A stretch of 64,000 nucleotides of DNA, from positions 92,472-156,471 of the forward strand of contig VWPU01009715.1 of NCBI GenBank assembly GCA_013398955.1, given 5' to 3'. Source of the stretch: Callaeas wilsoni. Taxonomy: Eukaryota; Chordata; Aves; Passeriformes; Callaeidae. A program made the position numbers and the translations under genes. Of this stretch, positions 1-10,852 are shown one piece after another; the first letter of the stretch is position 1, and every line of letters begins with the position of its first letter. Under the pieces are notes generated by a model. It was not told the DNA's origin and searched no databases. It saw only the letters and a list, made by a program, of their open reading frames with translations.

Positions 1-1
1 C

Positions 2-187
2 TTATTCCACTACAGCATCGAGTACTTGCCTTACTTCTATTTGCCTATTTCTGTATTCACTGAGTGCAGTAACCCCTTTAACCATATCACCACTGTAGGA
101 TGCACATATGGGTTTGGGATTTCTGCGGAGAGTTTTTGTTTGCTTGCACAGGAAGTTTTTTGTACGTGGTGATACTGCTGTTACCAT
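2..187 (-). other. Unrecognised open reading frame running off the left edge
   Basis: A minus-strand reading frame of 61 codons starts with ATG and is still open at the window edge. It is moderately basic (runs such as RTKNFLCKQTKTLRRNPK), with no motif I recognise. The minus-strand sequence just before it ends in an AG (AACAGCAG) that could act as a splice acceptor, but the pyrimidine tract there is poor. It could be an exon, part of an old retroelement, or chance. Its length alone is not evidence in AT-rich DNA. I cannot assign a function. Confidence 0.1.
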
Positions 188-2259
188 CCCAACACCCTCC
201 TGAGCATGAGCTCTCCAGGCAGGAGTCTCATTCTACAAGCACACCTTGCATTCCTTCTGCCTAATGCCTCTCCATATTCCACATATTCGGCCCAACGAGT
301 AGCCCAGGTTATCCTGAGTATCTTTATTGCCAGCACAACATACCACAGCACTGGAGAACGTTCTCCACAGATTTGAAACCATCACTTCATATGTGGGTCA
401 TAACTCACTATCCCCATTTGCATGATATATACCAACTATCATTGCAGCCAGTACAAAGAAAAGAATCAGCACACAACCAGTTAATTAAAGAAAAAAAAAA
501 CCCAAACAAAATAACACACATTTAACCATGTTATATAATAGCACACCATTCTTTTATTTCATGAAAGATCACTCACTGAATATTTATTTTAATGATTTTT
601 ACTTTTTATTAAGTTCCATTCAACAGGTCAGATAACAAAATCAGAAGATGCCTGCCTGTCATCCACAAGGTCAGTATAAAACTGTCCATATCAAAAAGTT
701 TTATTAATTATTGAACTGGTTACACTCTGGCTTTACCTATCAAGTCCGACCAATGAACAGTGACCACGATTAGGTTAGGTATTGCTTATTGCATAATGAA
801 TTCTGATCTGATTTTTTAAACAGGATTTATTTAAACGGACTATAAGGGAATGTTAAAAAGAAAACATCTTCAATTAAGAGACCTGTTAGCTACATGTTAT
901 TAGATAAATAACAGGTCTGTAGAATTATTTATTGCATCAGAAGAAAAGATGCTATTCTCACATCTGGTAAACAAGCTGGTAGAACAAAACCAGAAACTGT
1001 CCCTAAAAAATAGTGACAACTAATAGAGAGGAAAAATTCTAGCACAGACTTCCCAACAGGGGACAGAGACCAAAAAATAAACTACCAACAAGAAGCCAGG
1101 GTGCCAATAGACCAATCTCAAACCACACAGTAATTCTGGAATCTAAGAATCACTTTGAAAATCACATTTATAGAAACAAGAGTGGTTCTTAGGGACACGT
1201 CCTCTCTTTGAAAGAAAATTGCAAGGACTTTTTGCATGATTTTTAACAGCAGCTTTCAAGTATCAATACCACCTCTTTTTGAGTAACATAAAACATGCGT
1301 CATCTTAGAACTGACAGCCGCCCATAATTTGAACATTAAAGGGAATATTTTCCCCCAGGTTTCCGTGATCCTTTGTAGAGAAGTACAGATTTTGTTCAGG
1401 CTTTTATTTTTCTACTGAGATCACAACAGGAATGCTCCAGCACCACCACCACAAAAAGAAGACCTGATGATCCCAAATAAGCAAAGAACAGACAGGAGCA
1501 AGGGAACCATGCAAAAAAGCAAGATCCCAGCTAGTGACAGCACTATCTTCTGAAGCCTGCCAGTTGTCCTCTGGAAAATAATATCCATCACTTTTGAATT
1601 GCTGATCTAAAGTCTTCAGAACAACGGCTAAAACCCAACCCTGCTTAAAATAAAGTCCATGGACTTGAGATGAAAGGCTCCCGATCTCCCTTTGTTCACT
1701 GGCATTCTTCCAGCACTAAGCATTTGTGTTTCTCCCACACACTCAGGAACCCTGACTTGATCCCTGTGGAAAGAAACTATACAGAAAAGCATTAATTACA
1801 CGCCTTTGCTGATGGTAAATCCAGATTGCCTTTTGACATGGGAACAAAGTAAACCTACATCCATGGGGATAACTTTACAAGGAGCACTTGGTAAAAGGTG
1901 CATTTTACACAAATACATGTATTTTATTACACATTCTATGAAATGCCCTCACAATCACAGACAATATTTGGTGACAGTCCATGTGCAATACTTCTAACTG
2001 CTGCAAGGTCCAAATGACACAACCCTTCCTTAACCAGGAAGGTTAAACATGAACTGCCTGCTCAACCATTCCTTTTCTGCTACAGCTCTAACAGGTGAAG
2101 TGAACAGTTTTAGAGAAAGGCCATCACATTCACATCGGTGGAACTGTCTTGCATCTACACAGCTCCCTTGATTCGCCCTGTGGTAAGGGAAAGGGTAGTT
2201 TTAGAAGCCTGAACAGTAAGGAGTTAAAGCACTGCTACACCTCGAACACCAATTTCTCA
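188..2259. other. Non-coding stretch, no gene seen
   Basis: About 2 kb of AT-rich unique-looking sequence without an ORF, RNA gene or repeat I can name. A short (CAC)4 run occurs near 1445. Most likely intronic or intergenic DNA. Confidence 0.5.
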
Positions 2260-2870
2260 CTCAAGTGAGAAAGTTAGAACAGGATGTGCCTGTGCTGTGC
2301 AAACGTAGGGTAGCACCTTTCCAGAGCTGATTTTCCTGTTCAGGTCCATGGTGACCACACAAAATAAAGTGGAGAAGCACAGAAGTGGGCTCGAGGAGTG
2401 GACAGGACCAATAGAGGGGGCTCGAGACCACTGAGGACCCCAAAGTACTCCCTCACTCTTTTTGGGAATTCTCCATCAGAAAGCTGTACATGGCCCATAG
2501 TGTTACATGAGACTTGGAGAATCCTCTCCCTGGGAAGGGATCCAGGCATTTCCATGCCAGCTTGAATGTATATAACCTGATAAACTTTTTGTTTCGTGGG
2601 CCCCCACTCCCAACGGATCACATCTGTGACCACCAGGACAGCAAAACAGTGATCAAGTCTCACCACTGGATCCACAGGTGGTGACATCTTTCCTCTCAAC
2701 TATCTACTCTCATCCTTTCCTTCTCTTTATTTTCCTTACGTATTTTGTGATATTTTTATACTTTTATAGAAGAGAAACAAAATGCCCACATATTTTCCAC
2801 TATAATTAAATTTTCCACTACTTTAAAATAAATTTGCCTCATAAATACACCGGTCACTCAGTGTCTTTTC
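2260..2870 (+). mobile_element. LTR-like segment, probable solo LTR of an avian endogenous retrovirus
   Basis: The segment has the order of an LTR on the plus strand. A higher-GC U3-like part (about 2260-2560) is followed by a TATA-like TATATAA near 2569. Then comes an R/U5-like part containing CTCACCACTGGATCCACAGG (2659-2678) and GTGGTGACATC, and a T-rich tail with AATAAA-type signals near 2826-2840. From memory this R/U5 arrangement resembles LTRs common in bird genomes. I see no gag, pol or env beside it, so if correct it is a solo LTR. Both ends are uncertain because terminal TG/CA and a target-site duplication could not be fixed by eye. Short ORFs inside it on the minus strand are not taken as genes. 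Confidence 0.4.
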
Positions 2871-4699
2871 ACTCTAATTCAGCCCAAGGATTTTATTAAC
2901 AGGAATCTCAGCCTGCCTCAGAGGCAGGTCATAACAGTAGTTTGTCTCTATTAAGGAGGGCCCAGCTGTTTTCAGTCTAAATCTGCTGCCTACTATATTT
3001 TCAGGGAAAGGAAAGAGGCACAGGATCAACCTCAAACTTTCCATTCCCCAAAATAATCAGACAGTCCCATTATCAGACAGTCCCAAATATGAACAATTAC
3101 TGCATAGCACAGAAATTTTTAAAAAGGGACTTCCCAAGTGAAAGCACATTCCCTTTAGGATGAGAATTCATGAAAGCTATCTGTTAGAAACCTGCTTCTA
3201 GTCTGCAGCATACACAAAATGATGCTTCTCTATTGGAAAACAACTCCTTGTACAAGCTGGCAACGTGCTCTGTGCAAAAGGCAGAATTAGGCCCTAAGCA
3301 ATTTAAATAAAGGCACTGATGAGCCAACTCAGTAATATCAAAACTTACAAATGATGTTACATATAACTAGTTTTAAGCTAATTAAAGTTAACTAAGACTT
3401 ACATAACATTATAAGAAGGAAAAATATTTTTGTTCAAAAGTGGTAAGAATTAGGCACAAAGTCCAAAGTTTAGTTATCACCATTGTGAAAACGTAACATA
3501 CTTACAGCAACAGAAACTTAATCAATTGAAAACTTTTCACACCAGTCACAGTTGCAGTAGGTTTAACTAGCAGATGACAAATTCCAAAGACTGAAGGTAC
3601 TTCTTCTTAAAGGGATACCAGCAAGTTGCTACATCTGCTTAATTTTCCCCTCACATGTAAGTGTATTCACATCCTTCCTTTGGACAGGTACTTTGAATTT
3701 TTCATTGATTTCCAAATGCTGATAAATAGCAAGAAGAAACAATAATTCTCTAACTGGCAGGTGAGTCAAAAATTCTGGCATTTAACTGTCAGAAGGCTTA
3801 GCAGCAACAATATTTCTTCATACTAAATGAAAAAAGAACTGCTGTTCCAAGTACATAGTTGTATGTGGAGGGGGGTCGTTTGGTTTTCAGTTTTTACTTA
3901 GTTTGTGGTGTTTTCCTTTTAATCTACTATCTGAAGTGCTATCTGTTCAAGAAAAAAAGGGAAAAAATTCCCTCAACAGTCATATTTTGTACGTCATGAA
4001 GTCTTAAACTGGTGTTGTGCATGCATAAAAAGAAAAAGGACTCAGAGATGAAGACAACAATTGCTAATTGGTCACGAGGATACATTAAAAAAAAGTACTG
4101 CGAAGAAAGCTACAGCCTGGTTAAAGCTTTGCCAGCTGCTCTGTGTTTATCTATAGAATATCATTACACAAGCAAGAAAGACAGGTGAACAGCTTGTTAA
4201 CACAATAAAATGCTAGCAGCACCTTAAGCAAAAAGACAAACAAAACAAACAAACAACCCCAGTGAGATAATGATTCATAGGACAACAAAAATCAGGTGGA
4301 TAATTCTTTCCAATGTTCTCTACATTGGGTGTAATTCCAACCCCTTAAAAAGGAAAATCTTATAATGGTTATGCTGAACTAGAGTACCAAACATCTGAGA
4401 CTGCCATGCTGTCGGTTTTCACTCATGATAGATTAAGTCAGTGTACGTAGTTTCTATTTTTGAGTGTTCATAATACTAATCTGGAAAAGCATGTGCTCAA
4501 ATCCATATTTTCTGGGGGAAGCACACAAGCATATGCTGAATACAAATTACTGAAGCTTTCGGACATCTATTCTGCAGAATAGGAGCGCTCTGCAGCTGAA
4601 CCACAGCCTCGATTTCTAGGAAAGACAGACTCCAGAAGATAAAGGGGTTTTGCTGTAGGGAAGTGATGGAGCAGCCACTTCTTCCAAGTGAAGAGTGGG
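2871..4699. other. Non-coding stretch, no gene seen
   Basis: AT-rich unique-looking DNA. It contains a 16-bp tandem duplication (3056-3087, listed separately), an 8-bp-arm inverted repeat around CCTGCCTC/GAGGCAGG near 2914-2930, and a G/T-rich patch near 3869-3922. No coding or RNA gene is supported. Confidence 0.5.
3056..3087. repeat. 16-bp tandem duplication
   Basis: Two adjacent copies of a 16-base unit beginning ATCAGACAGTCCCA; only the last bases differ. It looks like a recent replication-slippage event. No function is implied. Confidence 0.85.
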
Positions 4700-4934
4700 T
4701 AACCTTCAACGCTGCCCACTCATCCAGCCTGTGGCAGGCTCTTTTTAATTAGCAAGAAATTAACCTTACCCATACTGTGTCTGTTTTGCTCACGATGGCA
4801 ACTGGTGAGTGATTTCCCCGCCTTTATCCTGACCCACGAGTTTTTTCACCCTATTTTCTTCCCCTGGCCCGTTGTGAAGGGGAGTGAGAGAACGGCTGGG
4901 TGGGCACCCGGCAGCCAGACAAAGTCAACCCACC
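4700..4934 (+). mobile_element. Fragment of an avian endogenous retrovirus LTR or adjacent leader
   Basis: The stretch reads like the 3' part of a bird ERVL-type LTR or leader on the plus strand. In order it shows CTGTTTTGCTCACGATGG, AACTGGTGAGTGATTTCCCC, TATCCTGACCCACGAG, GGGGAGTGAGAGAACGG, CTGGGTGGGCACC and finally GGCAGCC...GTCAACCCACC (ending near 4934). I recall this motif order from abundant avian endogenous retrovirus repeats, so the call rests on memory and not on an alignment. There is no flanking viral coding sequence, so it is a solo or truncated relic. It also explains the good-looking splice donor (CTG/GTGAGT) at 4805, which should not be read as an exon boundary. Confidence 0.6.
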
Positions 4935-7900
4935 CCTCTGAACTTGTAAAACACTTACCCAAAACCTCCTCCAGCAGCTAAGATCTCAGAGTTTGACCTT
5001 AAGCTGATTAGATTTCATTCTCAGCTGCTGCAAGAACATCAAGTGTAAAGAACAAATATTTACTTAGAAACAAATTCAGCTTGTCAGGATACATATTGAA
5101 ATATACAAATCACTCTTTTTTTTTCCTAAATGCTTTTATGCAGTTTGCTTCGGATTTGTCTAGATTTTTGTACTCAAACATTACACTAAGCATCTCTTCA
5201 AACAAAATTGATTCTGCAGTGCTTTTAGTGATTTGTTACCTATCAAGAGGAAAACAGCCAATTTAGCTCCCTGGGCTTGTTGATCGATTACGTTCAATTC
5301 CAGATGTACAGCCTCCGTCTTACACAGAAGAATCGTGTGGCATTTGGAAGTGGCACCCAGCAATTTGTCCTCCAGCAACACAAACCATCCTGCCACACTA
5401 CATGTCTTCACAACGTTCTGCATTAGAGAACTTTCAACCCACTCTAGTTATGTTATACCATGTCTAATGGATGTGTCTAAATATTTATAACAGCTCCTAA
5501 ATATTTGGGCAATGACCTTGACCTCTTCTTAGACATGTCCAACATGTTAATTTCTCTCAAGTTATGTTGCTATAACCTTTTTTCCTTTCAGAACCAGACT
5601 TTTATTCTAAAAAAACCCAACTAAATCCAATAAATGAAAAAAGCCCAAAAAACCTCCAACAATCACTTTATGTAGTTAAAGGACTGTTTTGAAGAATCTT
5701 TTTGTTGTCACCTTCTAGCACACACATTCCTAAATTATTTCTTCCCTCCCAAGTCTATAGTTCCAATATTTTGGTCATGCTAAGCAGACCTGGTAAAACA
5801 TGAATTTTGCTTTGCTGTTCAGAACCAACTCATTTTAAACAATCTGCCATATACAGCTTTTTAGTTCTGGATCCTAAAATTAATATCTTAATCAGGGCAT
5901 AGACAAAACTCCAACAAGAGGGAAACCTGACCCAGCGAGTTCAAGCCTGCTGACTGTAAAAGAGTTGCTCCATAGTCCTTCTCAGGTATTAACAGGCATA
6001 GCACATTCCATAGTTTTTTCATGTTCAAAGTGCATCTTTTTTTTTCTTTGGCTCAGCAAACTTAGGGTGAGTCTGAAGTGTTCCATATCGTATTTTAATA
6101 AAAGCACCATCATCTGTGTAAAGCTGCTCAAACATAACCTCATTTGCCTTGCAGGAGACTTTCAATAAGCTCAAGCTGAACACCTTGACAGATGTTTGGG
6201 ATTTAACTACCTTGGCATCGTATCAGTAGCACAATCAATCATTGCAACAAAAACATTTCGTCAAAACTTTGTTCCGAAGTGCATCTGTTCAAACCCAGTG
6301 ATGAAAGAAACTGCTCGTACAGCCCTCAGCACAGAAACTTTTCCCAGCTTCTGCCTTCTGACAATAACTTCAAATGAATGTTTGCATAAGTAAATCTTTT
6401 GATCTTATTTCCACTATTTCAGCTAAATCACATAAACAAGTAGCTTTCCAAGTGCCATCATCAGTCAAACTCTGTTTCCTACTCTGTTTTCCAGGTAACA
6501 GCAAGCTTCAGTGGATGTTTGTCCCATGCTTGCCACAGCACCCATCTGTGGAGATTCTCCCCCGTCTAACCAGGAACGCACAGTCCTCGATCTCAAGGGT
6601 TTAACACCATCTCTCTTTGCAGGCAGAGACCTACCTAAAGTTTTTGGGAGCTTTTAGGAACTTCATTGCTTTTAAGCACTAGATACTGTGATAAGTATCC
6701 TTTTTCCAAGCACACTTGAGCATCAATAGTGGCTTTGAAAATTACCAGAACATGAGCAAGAAGAAAGGGAGGGGAAAGTCACCGGACAGACAGACCGACA
6801 GCACGATTACACAAGACTTTAAGACATGTTTAAAACTTTTGAAGCAGTCCAACAACAACAACAACAAAATATATCTCTGTACACAAAAAGCATGTATTTG
6901 CTGGGGACAGGAAATGACTGGATGATAGCGCATGGCAGAAAGCTCCCATGCATCCCTGCTCCCACTCCCTGCTGAATTGGATATTTTTTGCTCAATTAGG
7001 CATTCCCAGGTCTTTTCAGACAATATCCTCAAGGTCTGTCCTTGGTCTCCTGGTCACGCAGAAAATCTCTCCTGGGAGACAAATGAGTTTGTACAGCTAT
7101 TCCTGTTTTCTGTGCTAGCTCAGCATACCGTTTGAGTTCGACCACTTCTCATCAGCATGCATGTTGGATAAGCTCTATCAGTCTTCAGCTATTCTCCACC
7201 CTGAACTGCTCCTTTTAAATCAAGACACAGAATGCACAAAAACTAAGCAGAAGTTAAATGCAACCATGAATGCATTTCAGGCTTATATTCTCTTAATATG
7301 AACAGTTCTATATCCATTTATTGAGAGGAACAATAAAACAAAAAATCTAAACAAAACAAAGCACAAAGAAACCCCAAACCCTCTAGTCAACACATACCAG
7401 TGATTCATACAAGGATTTAAAAATCACATATTGTTTCTTCTGGCAAGATCAAGTTCCTCTGACCTGGCTGCTGCCTGTTCAGGTACTTATAAAAAGCCAA
7501 CATAATTATGGTACTACCTATTTAATGAATGGACACTTCTCCCACATTCCCAACAACAGCTTTCAGAAAAGCTATTACATATACACTCTATTGCCTGTTA
7601 CCCTTTATTGACCAGCAATATCACTTTCACATCATAACTGCTAGTTGTCCCCAAATGCATTCTGCAAAATTCTGGTTGCCAGGTATTTCTATAGAATGCT
7701 AAATGACAAAAGAGACAAAGGCATTAATTGCAGAATTGATGTTAAAAGGAAATGCATTACCCAGTAATGCTTACTGTAATATTTACAATGCCTTGGCAAG
7801 AGTATGATTCAAACCAGTTTTCCTTTCCCATATTTGATAATTGTATTGACAAACAACACTACATTGGAGACACCACAAAAAGAAAGAGAAATGTGATGTT

Positions 7901-10572
7901 TGAAAAACAAAGCTAGCTTAAGCAATGCAAAAATATTAGCTCATGCAAGTTAAAATTCACTTCTATTTCAATGAAAACACCTACTGCAGGCCTTTATCTG
8001 CAGACAGTAGGAACCTTTATCTTCCAGCACAGCTGAGTATCTTCTCTACCATCCCTGCACTACACAGGCTCCACACCCCAGTCAGGCTCCAGAAATGAAC
8101 ACGAACTAGGGACCACACCAAAATCACAGAAAGACTCAAGACACTTCATATGTAATGGGGCAAAGAATTCCAGTGCTTCCAAAGCCTTAAGGAAGGACAC
8201 CTGCTGGAGTAGCTCTAGCTTGTATTTCAATCACATAACAGGTTAAATTGTTCCATTGGTTTCACTGTGAATACTGCATTTGACACAAGGTTCAGCACAA
8301 ACGCAGTCTTGGAGCAAAGCTATTAAATTTCTTTTCAGCTGCAAAACAGTGAATATTTTTCCCTGACTAAGCAACATAAAATCAAAGTATCAAAGGTTTC
8401 CTGACATTTCTAAAATCCAAGTTCTTAATTATTGCCATTAATTTCAAGACTGCTCTGAAAACAGTCAGTAACAGTTGCATCCAGCCTGACTTACACAGCT
8501 GTCTAACCTACGATCACATTACTTGCCTAAAACACATGGATTTGCTCTAAAACAAGCAAGAACAACCACTGGCATTCTCCTATTCCTCATTTTTTCCATG
8601 CTCTAGCCTTTCTGTTTTGTGTAACAAATGCAAAGTGAAGGTCAGAACCTGGAAGTACTTTCCCATGGTGGTCTTGCCTAAACCAGACACGAATCTCTGC
8701 AGTCCAATCAGTATTCTGTTGTTCTTTTCCAAGGTTCAAAGACCAGATCTCCAGATCCCTCTAGATCTGCCAGGAGCATAATGGTACAATTTCCTTCTGA
8801 AGGCAAGAGACACCAGTTCAAGCCCACTGAATTAAAAATCTCTTTTTTGCCCTTTCTTGCTACCTTAGAGACCAACTGCCTTGCATTTGAATTTAGGTCC
8901 ACCTTTTCTGTTTTGCTCCCTCCAGTCGTGGTTACACCACACCTGAGCCACAGTTCTGCTTTAATTTCCAAAATCCAGTGTGTATGACACAAGCAAGCCT
9001 GCAGACTGAAAATGCCTGCAAGAGCTTCAGGGACTACAAATGATGATCTAAAAAAATCTCAATGCATTATTAAACACAGACCTCCTGCTTTTAATACACA
9101 TGACCCAAGGAACTGTGGAGAAATACTTAAAGGAGACTCATATTTTACACTTTCGTTGCATCCTGCAAACACAGTCAAAGCATTTAATTGAAAAGTCTTA
9201 CAGTAATACATTTTTGGTTATTCCTCCAAGCAGTTACCTCATCTAGTCAGGCAACAGTTTGCTCATGTACTGAATATTTTACAACTTCTAACAGTATATT
9301 GCTTTTGCTTATCAAGTTATAGGTGAAACACAACATTTCCTTTCAAAGAAAATGTAGTGAAGACTGACAGGGATTTTTTTTAAACTGCATATATTCATAA
9401 CAATATACCATAACTTAGATTTTTTTGACATTTGTTTTCCTCGATATATTTTTTACATTATTTGTAATTATTACTGATATACATAGAAAATCATTCCAAG
9501 ATAGGCTAAAATAGAATACATCCAATTAAAGGTTCTGTTCAGGAAGATACATTAACTTCACAGATGATGTTATCACATCCCAAAATTGTGCTGTGAACAC
9601 AAACACCATTCAAAACCATGACAAATACCCATAATCAAAGTATGTGTTGGGAAAATTTTTATTCATTTACTTTTTTGTTTATTTATTTGAGAGAAAAAAG
9701 GAAGTCCAGAATTTATCAGCTGGAAACGACAGGCAAGAGAATATAACTTGGAACTCATGAAGTCTGGGGATATGCATGTATTTTCAAGGGCCATCGAAGA
9801 TTATTTATATTCAGCAAAACACAATTATGATTTTGAAATGGACTGAAAACAGAAATGTAAATCAAGCTGGCAGTATATTTCTACTCTCCAAGCAGCTACA
9901 GCTTGATTGTTTGTGTTACTACCTACACCAGCCTAAGGACTAGTCAGGACCCAATACAACCTGAGACAAAAAAGGGCATTACCTATAGGGGGGCGGGTAG
10001 GTCTAATTACAGTAAGATGGTAAAAGTATGACTGATTACAACACAATGACTCGTTATGGGGACATGTATTTATATATTAATTCCACATTCAGCAAAATCA
10101 TCTGTCAAAAATTTATGGCAAAAATTCTCAGGTCTTATGTGAATGAATGCAGATTGTTTCAGAAAGACTAGTTTGAGACAGGCAGCTCCACATTTTAATT
10201 ACACAAAATCCACGTGTAAAATTTAGTGGTCACTGTTTAACATGTCACTGAATGCTGGAAGTGCTGCATGACGAAGGCAATAAAAATCTGAGGTACAAGA
10301 CACAGAAAAGAACAACCAAGACCAGTCAGGCTAAGACAGGGCCAAACTCAGTACTAGTGTTGAGAACAGAGCAGACACAGGAAACAAAGATGTAACTGAA
10401 ATGATGGATTTACAAACCCAATACAAACTTTCCTCCTTGAACAGCATCTTGAAGTTCCATAGTAAACCCAGCCCTTCTCACTGGTAACTTCTGAGCATCA
10501 AATCCCAAAGCTAAATTCTAAAGCTGGGACGAATGCAGGCCTCCTAACAAGACAAATCCTAGAGTGCCAGAC
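4935..10572. other. Non-coding stretch, no gene seen
   Basis: About 5.6 kb of AT-rich unique-looking DNA. It contains an (AAC)5 microsatellite (6851-6865), an A/C-rich patch near 7330-7380 and a G-rich run (GGGGGGCGGG) near 9988-9997. A minus-strand pseudo-exon at 4959-5027 has a good acceptor and a GTAAGT donor but carries stops in all three frames. ORFs here are short, unrecognised and match chance expectation. Confidence 0.5.
6851..6865. repeat. (AAC)5 microsatellite
   Basis: Five perfect AAC units. In one reading frame they give an asparagine run, but that ORF is otherwise unremarkable and is not taken as a gene. Confidence 0.9.
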
Positions 10573-10852
10573 ATTTTCAGTGGTGCCCAGGGACAGGACA
10601 AGCAGTAATGGCCATAAAATAAAACACAACAAGTTTCACTCCAACGTGAGGAAGAACTTTATGTTGAGGGTGGTAGGGCACTGGAACAGGCTGCCCAGGG
10701 TGGACGTGGAGCCTCCCTCTCTAGAGACATTAAAAATTCACCTGAACACATTCCTATGTAACCTGCTCCAGGTGCCCCCTCCTTGGCAGGGATGTTGGAT
10801 TGGATGATCTCTAGAGGTCCCTTCCAACCCTAAACTATTCTGTGATTCTGTA
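10573..10852 (+). mobile_element. CR1 LINE, 5'-truncated 3' end
   Basis: This is the 3' untranslated end of a chicken-repeat-1 non-LTR retrotransposon, plus orientation. Recognisable CR1 blocks in order are CAGTGGTGCCCAGGGACAGG, GAGGAAGAACTTTATG, GGGCACTGGAACAGGCTGCC, GATGATCTCTAGAGGTCCC and TTCCAACCC. It ends in the ATTCTGTG-like terminal short repeats typical of CR1 (TATTCTGTGATTCTGTA). The start lies in the 3' region, so the copy is severely 5'-truncated, as most CR1 copies are. It carries no reverse-transcriptase domain and cannot mobilise itself. A 75-codon ORF inside it is a shadow of the repeat. Confidence 0.93.

Noticed and set aside
4959..5027. Minus-strand 69-base exon candidate with a good acceptor and a GTAAGT donor
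   Set aside because: All three frames contain stops, and it lies beside a retroviral LTR relic rich in decoy splice sites; kept only as a possible non-coding exon.
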